Shown here: piece by piece, positions 62,651 through 64,000 of the stretch | Position numbering within the stretch: position 1 is the first letter of the stretch | Layout: the number at the start of each line of letters is the position of its first letter | Made by a program: the position numbers and the translations under genes | DNA from: Streptomyces taklimakanensis | Lineage (GTDB): Bacteria; Actinomycetota; Actinomycetes; Streptomycetales; Streptomycetaceae | DNA: 64,000 bases | NCBI RefSeq assembly: GCF_009709575.1 | Contig: NZ_WIXO01000001.1 | Location: 4,776,001 to 4,840,000, forward strand | Direction of reading: 5' to 3' | Notes under the pieces: generated by a model | What the model saw: the letters and a program-made list of their open reading frames with translations, nothing else | What the model was told of the DNA's origin: nothing | Databases searched by the model: none

Positions 62651-64000
62651 GCGGGGACCTCCAGGGGGTCGAGCTTGTTCGCTGTGCGGATCTCGTCGAC
62701 GATACGGCCGATGATCTCCGTGATGCCGAAGTCCTTCGGGGTGAAGACCGCGGCGACTCCGGCGGAGCGCAGCGCCTCGGCGTCGGCGCGCGGAATGATG
62801 CCGCCGACGATGACGGGGATGTCCTCCACACCGGCCCGGCGCAGCCGGTCCAGCACGTCGGGCACCAGCTCGGCGTGCGAGCCGGAGAGGATCGACAGCC
62901 CGACGCAGTGCACGTCCTCGGCGACGGCCGCCGACACGATCTGCTCGGGAGTGAGCCGGATGCCCTGGTAGACCACCTCGAAGCCCGCGTCGCGGGCCCG
63001 CACCGCGATCTGCTCGGCCCCGTTGCTGTGCCCGTCCAGGCCGGGCTTGCCGACCAGCAGGCGCAGGGCGCCGCAGCCCAGCTCGGCGGTGGTGGCCGCC
63101 ACCTTCGCGCGCACGGAGGCGAGCGCGGAACCCTCCTCGGCGCCGGTGGCCACCGGCGCCGAACTCACCCCGGTGGGGGCCCGGTACTCGCCGAAGACGT
63201 CCCGCAGCGCCCAGGCCCACTCCCCGGTGGTCACCCCGGCGCGGGCGCACTCGACGGTGGCCGGCATCAGGTTGCCGTCGCCCGCGGCGACCCGCTTCAG
63301 CTCGGCCAGCGCCCGGTGGGCGCGGCCCTCGTCCCGCTCGTCCCGCCACCGCTGGAGGGCGGCGACGACGTTCCGCTCCACCGCCGTGTCCACGGTCATG
63401 ACGGCCGTGTCCAGGTCGGCGGTGAGCGGGCTGGGCTCGGTGGACTCGAAGCAGTTGACCCCGACGATCTTCTCCTCGCCGGACTCGATGCGGGCCCGCC
63501 GTTCGGCGTGCGAGGCGACCAGCCGCGACTTCAGGTAGCCGGACTCCACCGCGGCCATGGCGCCCCCCATCTCCTGGACGCGCTCGATCTCGGCCCACGC
63601 GCCCTCGGTCAGCTCGGCGGTCCTGGCCTCCACCACGCGCGACCCGGCGAACAGGTCGTCGTACTCCAGCAGGTCGCTCTCGTGGGCGAGCACCTGTTGG
63701 ATGCGGAGCGACCACTGTTGGTCCCAGGGCCGGGGCAGGCCCAGCGCCTCGTTCCAGGCGGGCAGCTGCACGGCGCGGGCACGGGCGTCCTTGGAGAGGG
63801 TGACGGCCAGCATCTCCAGCACGATCCGCTGGACGTTGTTCTCCGGCTGCGCCTCGGTCAGCCCGAGGGAGTTGACCTGGACGCCGTAGCGGAAGCGGCG
63901 GTGCCTGGGGTCCTCGATCCCGTAGCGCTCGCGCGTGATCCGGTCCCAGATGCGGGTGAAGGCCCGCATCTTGCACATCTCCTCGACGAAGCGGACGCCC
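62647..64000 (-). CDS. meaA: MeaA, cobalamin-dependent ethylmalonyl-CoA mutase, 5'-truncated by window edge
   Basis: The visible 451 codons cover the C-terminal part of the substrate barrel (GVQVNSLGLTEAQPENNVQRIVLEMLAVTLSKDARARAVQLPAWNEALGLPRPWDQQWSLR) and the whole B12-binding domain, with GKPGLDGHSNGAEQIA (His ligand to cobalt), VGLSILSGSH and VIVGGIIP. MeaA/Ecm converts ethylmalonyl-CoA to methylsuccinyl-CoA. The gene runs past base 64000. Next to mcl, mch and mcd it completes the visible part of the ethylmalonyl-CoA pathway; ccr is expected just outside. Confidence 0.93.
   Translation of the reverse strand, partial: GVRFVEEMCKMRAFTRIWDRITRERYGIEDPRHRRFRYGVQVNSLGLTEAQPENNVQRIVLEMLAVTLSKDARARAVQLPAWNEALGLPRPWDQQWSLRIQQVLAHESDLLEYDDLFAGSRVVEARTAELTEGAWAEIERVQEMGGAMAAVESGYLKSRLVASHAERRARIESGEEKIVGVNCFESTEPSPLTADLDTAVMTVDTAVERNVVAALQRWRDERDEGRAHRALAELKRVAAGDGNLMPATVECARAGVTTGEWAWALRDVFGEYRAPTGVSSAPVATGAEEGSALASVRAKVAATTAELGCGALRLLVGKPGLDGHSNGAEQIAVRARDAGFEVVYQGIRLTPEQIVSAAVAEDVHCVGLSILSGSHAELVPDVLDRLRRAGVEDIPVIVGGIIPRADAEALRSAGVAAVFTPKDFGITEIIGRIVDEIRTANKLDPLEVPA

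Noticed and set aside
61667..63976. 769-residue open frame covering mcl and more
   Set aside because: Its first 442 codons are antisense-phase reading of meaA; the real lyase starts at 62650 with a 4-nt overlap.

Overview
The window is about 74% G+C with strongly G/C-biased third codon positions, many GTG/TTG starts, many 4-nt stop/start overlaps, and families common in Streptomyces (DUF2637, DUF5955, DUF6278, AdaA-AlkA fusion, PucR, secreted peptidoglycan-binding-like proteins). The last 6 kb has the gene order pss - psd - acyl-CoA dehydrogenase - MaoC - HpcH/HpaI lyase - MeaA mutase, which I know from Streptomyces chromosomes. I read it as chromosomal DNA of a Streptomyces or a close relative; the species cannot be named from sequence alone.

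Layout. 1-5.5 kb: end of rsgA, an unknown protein, a winged-helix regulator/MFS operon, and a divergent AdaA-AlkA plus Ogt alkylation-repair pair. 5.5-6.5 kb: remains of an IS200/IS605-type element with an N-terminally shortened TnpB. 6.6-11.1 kb: PP2C-like protein, DUF2637 membrane protein, an iron-box-controlled FhuF-like protein and a helical-repeat protein. 11.2-26.2 kb: the most interesting block, a peptide (RiPP) gene cluster. 26.3-33.3 kb: PucR regulator, NTF2-like protein, acyl-CoA ligase, amidohydrolase, DUF5955. 33.6-39.8 kb: cytochrome P450, then a sugar ABC transporter with a ROK glucokinase. 40-49.6 kb: mixed housekeeping (two secreted PG-binding-like proteins, UlaG-like hydrolase, exonuclease III, GntR regulator, sirtuin, IMPase, FAD oxidoreductase, and a self-regulated HTH/ClpN pair). 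49.6-58 kb: BCCT transporter, glycerate kinase, branched-chain amino acid type ABC operon. 58-64 kb: phosphatidylserine synthase/decarboxylase and ethylmalonyl-CoA pathway genes.

The peptide cluster. A divergent intergenic region with a Zur-box-like palindrome (12555-12569) separates a beta-propeller-like protein (minus strand) from a FecBCDE-type importer of chelated metals (plus strand). A second Zur-like box and a promoter-like sequence lie in the 3' end of the importer ATPase gene, just ahead of a 43-residue precursor peptide. After a strong hairpin come a leader-binding E1-like protein, a CocE/NonD hydrolase, a TOMM-type YcaO, a SagB-like FMN dehydrogenase and two ABC half-exporters, almost all translationally coupled. 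The simplest model is a zinc-repressed operon that makes, exports and re-imports an azol(in)e peptide: a ribosomal zinc-scavenging metallophore. The gene families are seen in the sequence; the zinc link and the product are inference.
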